From positions 62,001 through 126,000 of the forward strand of contig CAJQUW010001438.1 of the NCBI GenBank assembly GCA_907163375.1: a stretch of 64,000 nucleotides of DNA. Reading direction: 5' to 3'. How positions within the stretch are numbered: the first letter of the stretch is position 1; every line of letters begins with the position of its first letter. This document shows positions 46,297 to 56,199 of the stretch, piece after piece. Made by a program: the position numbers and the translations under genes. Below the pieces are notes generated by a model. It made no database searches. It was not told the DNA's origin and worked only from the letters and a program-made list of their open reading frames with translations. The stretch is from Prostheceraeus crozeri. Lineage: Eukaryota > Platyhelminthes > Polycladida > Euryleptidae.

Positions 46297-49200
46297 ATGA
46301 CACAGGTACGTTCAATTACATGTGAACGTACACAATGTGAGAACGGTCACAATTGTGACGTGTTATTTATTCATTGATTATTATTGCCTTGACAACTGAT
46401 GTGTGGTGGTGAGGGTTTGATCCTGCCAATTGACAGAGTCGCGTAAGTGGCTCGTAGCTCAGTTGGTTAGAGCGCAGGTCTAGTTAACCTTGGTCGTAGG
46501 TTCGAATCCTACCAGCCACACATCTTTTGCATGGCAATTTGATCTATCGTTTATTTAATTTCATTGTTGTTAATGATAGTAATTTATATAGATTATGTGA
46601 TACAGTATTGCGAATATCATTATTTAAATGCTGCATAGATTATATCATCTGCCAATGATTGTGTTTCAGGTACTTAAGATATCGGCAACTGAAAATGGTA
46701 AGATCAAATTTTTGAAGGTGAAGCCAATAGAGGAATTTGTAAGAGAAGGTGAGTGATTCGGGCTGAGTCATTAAATCTCGAATCAGATGGCTATTATTAT
46801 TATTATAACCCAAATACAAAATCTTTTCACAGCGGACTTAAATGTAATTTTTTTCATTTAAACCTGGTAAGTAAATCTCATTGGAGTTGCATGCATTAGA
46901 AAATGACATTCAAGTCCTCTAACAATTAATATAAATACTCTCTTTCATACTTATTTCGCTTTCGAAAGCTATTCTTGCTCCACTTGACAAATTGAGCACA
47001 ATTTTACTAAAGAAGAGGAAAACTGTGACTGATATGATCATCGCAACAGATACCACAAAGAAATTTATTCAACGTCTATTCAAAAATGCGGAAAGTGTTA
47101 TTTCTGATGCTCGGGTGAAAGTCAAAAAGTTGAACTTAAGTCCACCTGGATTATCGATCGACCGATCACTCCGTTTTGAATCCTCCTCAGCAGACTATCA
47201 GCAAGGAATAGATAAATACTTCAGAACTGAGTTCTATGAAGTTTTTGACTTTCAATGACGCAAATCTCGGCATGTTTTAATCAAGAATCAACAATATGTG
47301 ATCATAGAATCTGCTTTACTTCACACCGAAAATGAAAACGTTTCTAGACCTTCTGCATATCCCGAGTTCGATAAAGAGCACCTGATCATGCAGCTTAGAA
47401 AGTTTAAAGATCAGTATTTGTATTCTGTTATCTAGTGTTGAGGAGGTACTGGCTATAATCATGAATTTTCCATATGAACTGGGAATGCTGCATGATGAAG
47501 TAATAAAACTGAATTTTTGAATGTCATAGCTATTCGGCAACCGCCGAAAGAAGTCTCAGCGTTTTAAGACGCATGAAATATAAAACATGGCTACGATCTA
47601 CGATGCGACAGGAAAGATTGAATCATTAAGCGATCCTCAATACTCACAGAAATCGAATTGATGAGATTGACTTTGGTCGCGTTTGTAATAACTTTATTAC
47701 CTATCGTTTATCACGTGTGTCGCAGATTGGACTGTTCAATACTTATTGAAATTTTCATGAAATCGGTTTCTGTTGATGAACTGTTCACCAATTTTTGATT
47801 CATTTATGTAATACTACATGTACTAGGCCTATGCCCATATCCATAGAATGAATACATGATCTTACCAATGGCTACATGTGCAAAAGCATGAAATTATATC
47901 ATCTTTGAACATGCTATTACCGTAATGTAGTCATGTTTTAACATTAAATTCAAATATTATAATTTTGGTAAAAAAAGTGGCACCTGATATGCAACCACAC
48001 ACATGTATACATTTTCATTTCTATGACTGTTTCTTATATTTACTTCTACTTTTGCTTGAATTTTTCTTATTACTTTCGAAGTTGTCTAATTTCATTATTT
48101 ATATTATTTCAGGGAAAGAGTTGTTAGGGATTTCTGCTTCTGTAACCCTCTATACAGACGGTTTAGAAGTCGAAACCGATGATGGCCCGATCTGGGCAGC
48201 CCAGGCCGGAACAGTCATATACTTCAAAGATCGACAGCAACATTCCGTCGACATTCCCACAACAGCAACAAATGATGAAAATTCACTGGAGCCTTGGCCC
48301 TTGATTTACGTGTTGCCGCCAGTTGACCCCACCGTGCGACAGCAGATAGCAAGTTGGAGAACCAAGGAGGAGGCAAACAAACTGAAGTCAACGGCTAGCT
48401 TCTGCAAGTCATTCCTCTACCCAATCGTTGACGACATTGCGAGATACGTGGGGAATGAAAGGTAGAACAGTTAACGGAAACTAAATTTTTCAACAGCTGT
48501 TGACATAGCAAAATTGGACAATTCATATTTTTATGGCAAAATTTCATAAATTATACTTGAATTTCAATTACACAAGCTGCATACTTCTACAAATGAGGAT
48601 ATACTTCACGCCTCTCTGCGCCATACCCGTAAGATGTTCCAAAAAGTCAGACTTTCAAAAAATTAAAAGTCATGAAATGATCATATTACAAAATTGTCAT
48701 AAGGAAATTTTATATTTCAAATTACATTTTCAATTTGTGTAAATACTTGTGTTTACTGTGATTTATTTTATTGATTGATTTTGAATTTTATTCCCGAAAG
48801 ATGCACAACGAAATGCATGTTGGAGCATTTTGGGGTGGAGGCTTGATCTTGAATGCTAATCCCTCTACTGTTTCACTTGTGACAAATGCCTAATGAGTAG
48901 AAGGTGATTGATAGCCGAAGATACATTGGAGAACGTCGTGTCTCCGTTTAGATACCTGCATAGGCGGCTACACTGTTTTCTCGTAGAAAATATTGCAGGA
49001 AATAATAAATAAACACTATTTCATGTTGATATATTCACGTTTTATTATTTTACCGGTTGATGAAAACAGAAACCGGTGTTGAAGGCACAGTAGGTTGCTT
49101 TAAAAGTAGTGTTACATATCCACTGTACAGTCTTGTATCTTCCAAATATCCAGATGATTCATAGTTTATATACCAGTTCTCATAGTGAATATGTTCTTTA

Positions 49201-52200
49201 TTGCGGATTTTAGGAAAACTAATAATTGACCCAAGACCCAAGATCCAGACTTGATTGCATGACTGACGTAATTTTGGACACATTGCAATTTTGATCACAA
49301 AATGGCTTGATATTCAGACTAACTTGTCGTCCATTAATCTGCGATTTAATGAATGCGAACTAATTAATGAGAGATAATACTCCAAACATTAATCCTAATA
49401 CAATGTAGTACATGTTCACATTTATTGTCAAATGCATGCAGATAAGCTTTTACACAAAAGCATGTATATCTATATCTTTCTTCCAGGTATCTTCGTTCAT
49501 GGCAATACAAAGCCATAGGTGATGCCATTAGAACACAATTTCCATTGCTCATGGATAAAGATGAGTCATGGGTAAGCAACAAAGATAATTCCATTACTAA
49601 ATTGTATTTTGTTAAATTTTGTCGTCGCCATCCTTCATCGGAAATCTAAGATGTATAGTAGTGTAATAAGTTATGAGAAGGGCTACGTCTTTACATGGGA
49701 AATAATCTTATTGTGATCATTCTGTCCGTAATGACATAAAATGCATGATAGAGAAGTCTGCGATTGTCATCAAATTTTGGCTCATAAAAGGAGCTTTACA
49801 CACTGAGTAATTATAAATTCATTCAAATCAAGAGACCATTCGTATCTATCAAATTGAGTATGTTCGATAAGCGGTTACCATTTGCTTTAGATGTACATCT
49901 GAAACGTTACATTTCTCATTAATCAGTATTCACAGGAATATGTAAAAGAGCTAATTTGATGATATGAATCATGATTATTGAATGATTTTTTTGCAGAGTC
50001 CCCATTGATCGATATTGAAGTATTGCAGTTAGTAAAAAGAGTGGACAAATTTAGGAAAGTCACGGACTGCGATCAGAATTCTAATAAATAAATATTCTAA
50101 TATCATTAAGAATTCTGATACTAGAATTAATCGTAAATTACCGGAGTTTTCCACTTAATATACCCGGTAAAGTGGAAAATGACGAAATTACAGAATAAGT
50201 TTGGATAAGGTTAACATACCCGGGTATATTAAGTGGAGACACCACAAAATAAGCATATTCAATACATGAGATGCAATTCGTCACTTAAAGTAACTATAAT
50301 GTATTACATGCGCTTATAATTTGATACATATGAGTTTCAAACTATAAACTGTAATGAAAAAAAATCACAATTTGAATGTAATTTATCACAATTGTTAGGG
50401 TATAAAATGAGCAATGCCGTAATAAGCATCTGAATAACAGAATCACAGTTCTTTGGTGTAGGCTACAGTAGGGTTTTCAATCCCGGGATTATGTAATATC
50501 TGTTCTTAGGCAGTTAGTAGCTGTATGAAGATGAAGTAGCAAGGCTGTAGACAAGTAACATGGCGTAACAGATGCAATGCGTGAAACGTGGATGCTAACC
50601 CTATGCAAAAACTAAATTCAGACTTCCCACGATCAACTTAACGAAAGACACCTAAGTTGCAAACTCGAAACAGAGCTACTTGCATGCACAACTGCATAGA
50701 ATAACTGAATAATATACTAGTATTGTCTATCTCAACTAATTGACATAAAAAATGAAAAAATGTATGTTCAGGCAGTCGAGAGAAGGAAAGAGAGAGAGAG
50801 CGTTATACATACAGGGGTACAATATCTAATGAAGTTTTAAATCGATTAGTACACAATATCGGGCTTTCACCAGACAGAAAAATCGCGGGATTTGCATTTC
50901 GATTTGAAAATCTCATACCAGGTTTTAATGCGACAACGCATGTTGTGTGTGATAACCAGATACATTTGTTGTTATAGTTTGTGTCTGCATGTGAAAAGAT
51001 AACTTTATATTATATTAATTCATGGGCAGTAAGGCACATGTCTATCTGATATCATTAGTTGTATTGTACAGTGTATCGTTCAAAATGCTCATCAACGAAT
51101 ATAAAACAACGTCTAGTATTGTTCAGCCTACGCCAGGCTAAGAAAACCATCGGTAAATGAATTAAGCTTGCTAATCCCGAGATCAGAAAAAGTCGGGATT
51201 TTGAAAACCCTAGTTTACAGGTAATTAGACTTATTACTTCGCCTAATCCTTTTCCGGTGTGATCACATGCGAACCCAAGATGGGTGCTTGATTTACAAAA
51301 ATCAGCAGAAGTGTTATTTCCAAGAAAGACGTTGGATTCTACAAAGACATAATGACAGTTTGGCGGGAGTTAATAGACCCGGGTATATCAACTGGCACTA
51401 ACTTCCACTTAACATACCCGGATATATTAAGTGGAAAACTCCGGTACATGTATGGATCAACAATTAACTATATTAACGGTCAAAGGCTGAATAACAGTGT
51501 ATTCAGTGTATGATTGCATATGTTACAATATCGAGTGTTGTGCTATATTCCACTCAACACAAAATTTGTCGCATAAAACTTCAAGATGATGTAACATCCT
51601 CTATTTCAGGAGGTATTGAAGTTCAAATTTATTAAAAGAATTCAGTACATGCGGACAAAGATGGACTCCGAAAAGATCCTCGAAATGCGGCAACGATATG
51701 AGAAGATTAAAGAGAATTACAGGAAGCGTAAGAGCCAAGAAGCCCAGATCCGAACAGGAAAGAAACAGTAAGGGAAATGATTATTGATCAGTAATGATTA
51801 GTGGGATGCGTTAAAGAGTACTTGAACACTGTATCAAGTACATTGAATAATGTATCAAGACATTTCTTGTTTACATCATGCTCATGTAGCCTATACGTGT
51901 AAGTGCGTTGAGCTGGAGGATCGTGAGTACTAAGCATGTTACTTTGGCACGTGACAACGCTTGACTGATTGGCATATGTGATCAGCTAAGTAGCCTATAA
52001 TTCAATATCTAAGATCAAAGTTATACTTATTTTAATTGTTCTACGCCAAAATTTACTGTTGACCACGTTTTCACTGCAGCTATTGATTAGCCTAAGATAT
52101 CCACAGCTGTTTTGAGAGTCAAGGCTTGTTTTGTTGCGGTAGGCGTATTTCTGACACAAGCGGATAAAACTAAAAAAATAATCAAGTGCTAGGGTCTTGC

Positions 52201-52812
52201 AAATAAACAATTAATCATTTTCAATAAAGCTTTCTTACATACCGTAATATCTGGGGTTACATTGTAACAGAAAACATCGCAAAACCGCTTCCTTAGTGCC
52301 AAATGTCCTTGACTTTCAAAAATACTGTTTCGCACGTATTTAAAAGGAAGAGTGAATGCCAATCTAAATATAACACATGTTGTTTAGCTATAAGTAAGCA
52401 TAATTGTTTTTCATAAACTATATTTTTCCTGATGATCCAAGCTACGAAATTAAGAATTGATGAAAGGAGTCCACTAGGTCTCAGAGGGCATAGAAAAGCT
52501 GAAGTATCTGAGGTTTAAAATGAATTGTCTATGAAAATCAAGCTTGTACTATAATGAGGCTTGCATGAATGTTTTGGAAGTTTGAAATATATATTTTGTA
52601 TTTCAGCGCCACCGTTAAGATGCATGAAGAGACGTTTGGAATGTTCTCTTGGAGGATACTGCCCTTGACAGGTAAGTTTTAGTCATCTACCCATCATTGC
52701 CAATTACAATTACTCCTGTAGTGAATGCCAGATTATTATTATTCCACACCATAATAATGCATTATCATCACTGATGTCTTCCTTTTTCTATTTTACAGCA
52801 CTCCAGCCATAG
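46297..52812 (+). CDS. Seven-exon gene, uncharacterised 252-aa protein
   Basis: Coding exons 46297-46305 (ATGACACAG), 46670-46748, 48113-48461, 49487-49571, 51610-51767, 52607-52671 and 52799-52812 join in phase with GT-AG borders and end in TAG, giving 252 residues with no internal stop. Residues 1-70 (VLKISATENGKIKFLKVKPI to GTVIYFKDRQQ) resemble a ubiquitin-like fold of CIDE-N/PB1 type. The middle (FCKSFLYPIVDDIARYVGNE ... AIGDAIRTQFPLL ... SWEVLKFKFIKRIQYMR) resembles a conserved region of uncharacterised invertebrate and fish proteins that pairs with such a domain. A basic coiled coil follows (MRQRYEKIKENYRKRK). No catalytic motif seen. Introns carry a tRNA-like sequence and nested MITEs. 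The open seven-exon frame argues for a real gene; function unknown. Confidence 0.75.
46447..46520 (+). tRNA. tRNA-Thr(AGT)-like sequence, possibly a pseudogene
   Basis: Lies in intron 1 of the gene above. Features: D arm with AGCTCAGTTGG and GAGC; anticodon loop CTAGTTA giving AGT (Thr); T arm GTAGG-TTCGAAT-CCTAC; acceptor GTGGCT/AGCCAC. A and B boxes are good. An extra C between acceptor and position 8 and a mismatch at the base of the anticodon stem (C27-T43) weaken it, so it may be a pseudogene or a SINE head. Confidence 0.6.
46969..47258 (+). other. Open segment in intron 2, possible alternative last exon
   Basis: Follows a possible acceptor (CGAAAG, weak pyrimidine tract) and is open in the same phase left by exon 2, so it could splice to exon 2 and end the protein at 125 residues with TGA at 47258. 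Sequence includes TVTDMIIATDTTKKFIQRLF and FESSSADYQQGIDKYF. Skipping it also keeps frame (exon 2 to 48113). It could instead be a transposon-protein relic; I do not recognise it. Confidence 0.35.
47259..48112. other. Intron 2, no other feature
   Basis: Apart from the open segment before it, this intronic stretch shows no recognisable feature. A pyrimidine-rich tract precedes the acceptor at 48112. Confidence 0.5.
50139..51446. mobile_element. MITE-like element in intron, TA target site
   Basis: Element 50141-51444. Inverted ends CCGGAGTTTTCCACTTAATA, flanked by TA on both sides (50139-50140, 51445-51446). Further copies of CCACTTAATATACCCGG-type motifs lie inside each end (50149-50241, 51375-51430). 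No coding capacity, so non-autonomous, probably Tc1/mariner-type by its TA site. It contains a second, nested element. Confidence 0.78.
50461..51220. mobile_element. Nested hAT-like MITE
   Basis: Element 50469-51212 inside the MITE above. Ends TAGGGTTTTCAA and its complement TTGAAAACCCTA, with TCCCG just inside both. Candidate 8-bp duplication GGCTACAG / GTTTACAG (6 of 8 match). TAGGG ends plus 8 bp fit hAT. No transposase. Confidence 0.6.
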
Positions 52813-53318
52813 AAATCGACAACAATAAAACCTCTAGAACGGAGGTTAAGCTTCATGCAATGCACAATAACGGCACATAAATCGCACGCATTTTCACTTA
52901 GATACACCTGTCAACGGCTGTATCATTGGGTTAGAATCAGTCACATGCGTAAATCTAAGCTTTTCATTGGTCATTCATGCCCCAACTTAGTTCCCCCGGA
53001 TGTGCCACGACCTTGAGTCAATTTCCATTCTGGTCAACTTCAGATAAACAATATATTTCTATGACTCCAGTTGGATCAGTTTATTAAGATGAAGCGGACG
53101 GGTGCATGAATACGTCAGCATTGTGAGTTGATAAATGTAATTCAACACACTGAAGGTTGTAATTCATGGCTCTATTGTGTATTCTATTGCGTAGCTACTT
53201 CCATTGCAAGTGACCTTCAGAATTGACTTCATTTTGTGACTTCAGTGATTTTATCTCGGTGACCTAATGACTTGTAATTTTGTATTTAAAGATTGTTTTA
53301 ACTTTGTTTGCTTGAATT
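52813..53318. other. 3' flank of the 46.3-52.8-kb gene
   Basis: Presumed 3' UTR then intergenic DNA leading into the hammerhead-like motif. No other feature recognised; an AATAAA-like AATAAAAC lies at about 52823. Confidence 0.4.
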
Positions 53319-53357
53319 CACCTGAGGATGGCAAATGATTTGCTGAAACATGTTGTG
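53319..53357 (+). ncRNA. Degenerate hammerhead-like motif, plus strand
   Basis: CAC/GTG stem I (3 bp), CTGAGGA core, one extra T, stem II GGCAAA-TGA-TTTGCT, GAAA, self-complementary stem III ACATGT and a TGTT junction. The extra base before stem II and short stem I suggest inactivity. The same extra-base fault occurs at 10666-10705. Located 50 bp before the (AT)n tract and the intact hammerheads on the other strand. Confidence 0.4.
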
Positions 53358-53406
53358 CGCTCCTAACAATCTTGTTTTCAATTTCAATAACTTTGGGCTA
53401 TTTCCG

Positions 53407-53408
<2 letters not shown>

Positions 53409-53460
<52 letters not shown>
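53409..53460. repeat. (AT)26 microsatellite, left flank
   Basis: Uninterrupted AT dinucleotide run immediately left of the hammerhead element. Confidence 0.99.
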
Positions 53461-53464
<4 letters not shown>

Positions 53465-53491
53465 TTATCAAATCTCAACAGATGTAGCCAC

Positions 53492-53531
53492 CACGAGACA
53501 TGTTTCGGCCTGTTGGGCCTCATCAGTCGTG
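53492..53531 (-). ncRNA. Hammerhead ribozyme A
   Basis: Minus strand: stem I CACGA/TCGTG; core CTGATGA; stem II GGCC-CAACA-GGCC; GAAA; stem III ACA/TGT with no loop; GTC cleavage triplet, cut between 53497 and 53496. Every conserved core position (C3-A9, G12-A14, A15.1-U16.1, C17) is present. The loopless self-complementary stem III means two molecules, or a tandem transcript, would pair to form a dimeric active form, as known for metazoan Penelope and retrozyme hammerheads. Confidence 0.88.
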
Positions 53532-53794
53532 AGTAGGCTTGAACCAGCGACGTTGGAGCTAGAGGACGTGCAAGCATACCCTCTAACCACAAGGCCACCG
53601 GACCATCTGTTGAGAGCGTGAATTAGCCAGGAAGGCACTGCTTTAACGCAGACACGTGGAGGACGGACTGCTTTCTGCAATCACTTAATACCACATCCGA
53701 GATTGAGGCGCTTCACGCAGGCGCTACTCATTACATGTTCAGGCAAGTAACCTGGCAATTGATAAATTTATCAAATCTCAACAGATGTAACCAC

Positions 53795-53834
53795 CACGAG
53801 ACATGTTTCGGCCTGTTGGGCCTCATCAGTCGTG
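53795..53834 (-). ncRNA. Hammerhead ribozyme B
   Basis: Identical core and stems to ribozyme A, 303 bp away, cut predicted between 53800 and 53799. Stem I is one pair longer (CCACGA/TCGTGG) because the flanking base differs from copy A (wobble there), which keeps pairing and hints at selection on structure. Confidence 0.88.
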
Positions 53835-53966
53835 GGTAGGTTTGAACCAGCGACGTTGGAGATAGAGGACGTGCAAGCATACCCTCTAACCACAAGGCCA
53901 CCGGACCATCTGTTGAGAGAATGAATTAGCCAGGAAGGCACTGCTTTAACGCAGGCACGTCGAGGG

Positions 53967-53968
<2 letters not shown>

Positions 53969-54016
<48 letters not shown>
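53969..54016. repeat. (AT)24 microsatellite, right flank
   Basis: Uninterrupted AT run immediately right of the hammerhead element; with the left tract it brackets the insertion. Confidence 0.99.
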
Positions 54017-54018
<2 letters not shown>

Positions 54019-54661
54019 CAAATAACAACATGACGCGAAACGTCTTTTAACTAATCATGATAGATATTGATTCTATTAATTCTAAATTAGGAACGTCATT
54101 CAACCCACTCAGAGCCTCAATTGCAACGATATCTCATGGACATTTGAATATCTGGTAATCTGAACAGGAAACGTTTGGTTACGACGAAAATTTAGAACGA
54201 TATTCTATGCTTTATTTCTGCTCGTTTGAAATCCAAAAATAATATACAATTATACTAATATACAAATCACTATTGGATTCATCAAGCATTTGTTTCAAGT
54301 TCTTTTGGATTTTTGTTTTAAATGAATTTATTATTTGGTTTTGTGTATAGGAATAGCATTTAGTTAATACGATTAAGACAAAATATGTCGCAGATGTCAA
54401 CCAAGGAGAGGTGTTGGTGAATTATTGCGCTAGGAAATATAAGTTGTCATAGGTGTCGATTGAAAATCTACGGGAGATACTGACCATATAATTCTCTCGT
54501 AATTGAAGGCAACAGAAATATCAGTTTATCATATTTCCTTGATCGTATTTCCGTTGTATGGAAGTTTATTATTGAAAGAGATTATATAGAAGCTTATCTT
54601 ACAAAACATTAATTGTCCAAATATGCAGATGTCAAAGGATTTTTATTCTTTGATTTTGCAG
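54017..54661. other. Unassigned AT-rich DNA
   Basis: Nothing recognised until the acceptor at 54661. Confidence 0.5.
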
Positions 54662-56199
54662 TCCGGTGTTAACGTTAATTTCAATTGCGCGATGTCCGAT
54701 GTGGAGATTAAACAGAAGCTGGAGGAATCACTTTCTGTTCGCAAGAACTCTGCGATGAACGAAACCGTCTTCCAAGAAGTGCTTAACTGCCCACAACTGC
54801 GCCTTCCTGAATATGTGAGTGTTCTCTTTGCAGACAACTATATCACATAAACTATGTTTTATGTTTCTCGTTTTTTTCTTTTTATTCCAGCTTTTAACAT
54901 CGTTCTGACATAAGTATTTCTCTTTTACTTGTCTTAATCTGCTATAAACGGAACGTCAAGGTGCCTATCAACTAGTCTATGCCACACTTATTGGGATCTT
55001 AAATTAGTTTAATAAACATTCCTTTTTTTAAATTCATCTCTAGAAGATGTGATTTAAATAGTCTTAAGAACAAGGTTTTGCATTCCAACCATTTGCTTTG
55101 CTCACAACAGAGTATAAAACTACCTTTCAAACACGACTGATAATTTCAAGGTCAGTAAGCATCGAAATGGCATTTAAATGCATAATTTATTCCATTCAAA
55201 TATTTTCAATTTTCATAGCAGGAATTGTGGTGTCCTAGAGACTAGAATGAAAAGACAATGTTAATTTTTTGAATTAGACTCCGCAAGACATAGTCAAATG
55301 GCCTGATATATTTCGCCGGTCCTCCTAAGCTCTAGTTATAGTATTTCGTTTAGGGACTGAACAGTGATCGATGATAACCTGGAATATGAATTACCGCATA
55401 TTTCCACTATTAAGGAATCTTCCTCTTTGAGGCATGTCCCAAGACATCTTCCTCTGTTAAGGTATCTTAACAGATTAAGGTGTTTCTTTAAACGTTATTA
55501 TATAGACTATTTTATTCATACACAATGTGCACTGTCGGATTGGAAATCGTCGGTGTTGGTGCTACCCATCTCAGTTAAAATTTCACTCTAGCTCTCGATT
55601 CCGAGCAGAGACTGAATTATATGTGCTTAGGTCTGAATAACGGAAGGACCCAGATTCAGGTGATCTTTTATTTATATTTATCAAAATTATACTGTCGAAC
55701 GTTTTCGGTTATCGTTCACTAGCCATGTTCACGACAAATTAACAGAGACGCTGTATCTGAACATACGGTAAAAACACATGATGCAAGCATTGCCATTAAT
55801 TGCATTTTTCTGTAAACTGATTTACATTTTCCATCTATGAAATTCCTTCTAATATTCCCATTTCCTTCCACAGCTCATGTTTGAAGCATCATTGATGCTA
55901 CGTGCGCGCGTATTGCGCAAATGAAAAATCCCCGTACCAGCTTGGGGACTTTCGATCCACGCAAGATAGAGTTAGAGCTTTTGCGCGCCTACCGAATTTT
56001 GGGCTTGCCGTTTTCCCGCAGATTGGAGCTGAAGGAGGCTCCAAACAGCTTGAGTAAGTTTTTTACTTTAATTGACTTGTTGGACTTGAATATTATTTCA
56101 AATTTTATTTTATTTGCAGTTGGCACTCTTTCGATGTCATTTTTGACAGTGGTGGCCAAGACAAAGGAAGCAGCCTCGGCCTTCTTCTCCGAAGGAAAT
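54662..56199 (+). CDS. Partial spliced gene, unrecognised product
   Basis: Exon A 54662-54814 (acceptor TTTTGCAG, donor GTGAGT, phase 0; SGVNVNFNCAMSDVEIKQKL to RLPEY). Exon B starts after CCACAG at 55873; its phase-0 reading ends at TGA 55922-55924 after 16 codons. An overlapping ATG (55921) opens MKNPRTSLGTFDPRK ... ELKEAPNSL to donor GTAAGT at 56054. Exon C 56120-56199 (acceptor TTTGCAG, donor GTAAGT) joins exon B in phase (IGTLSMSFLTVVAKTKEAAS). Base composition of B and C is markedly more GC-rich than the flanks, supporting coding. A to B needs a missing exon, alternative acceptor or frameshift. First and last exons were not found. I do not recognise the family. Confidence 0.5.

Larger units (their letters stand above)
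53461..53968 (-). mobile_element. Hammerhead/tRNA-like retroelement, 1.65 tandem units of 303 bp
   Basis: 53467-53769 is a full unit and 53770-53966 a partial one; corresponding bases are 303 apart and nearly identical. Read on the minus strand each unit has a pol III-like A box (TGGCCTTGTGG), a B box (GGTTCAAGCC), then a complete hammerhead ribozyme, then CATCTGTTGAGATTTGAT. The two predicted self-cleavage sites are exactly 303 nt apart, so a transcript through the pair would release a 303-nt monomer. Tandem monomers with hammerheads typify retrozymes and the hammerhead repeats of Penelope-like elements. The whole insert sits between two (AT)n tracts. No protein is encoded; minus-strand frames here are incidental. 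Confidence 0.85.

Noticed and set aside
53468..54031. Minus-strand frames of 70 and 86 codons over the 53.5-54 kb repeats, similar to each other
   Set aside because: They arise from the tandem 303-bp units and the (AT)n tract; the similarity is explained by the repeat and the hammerhead/tRNA-like structure.
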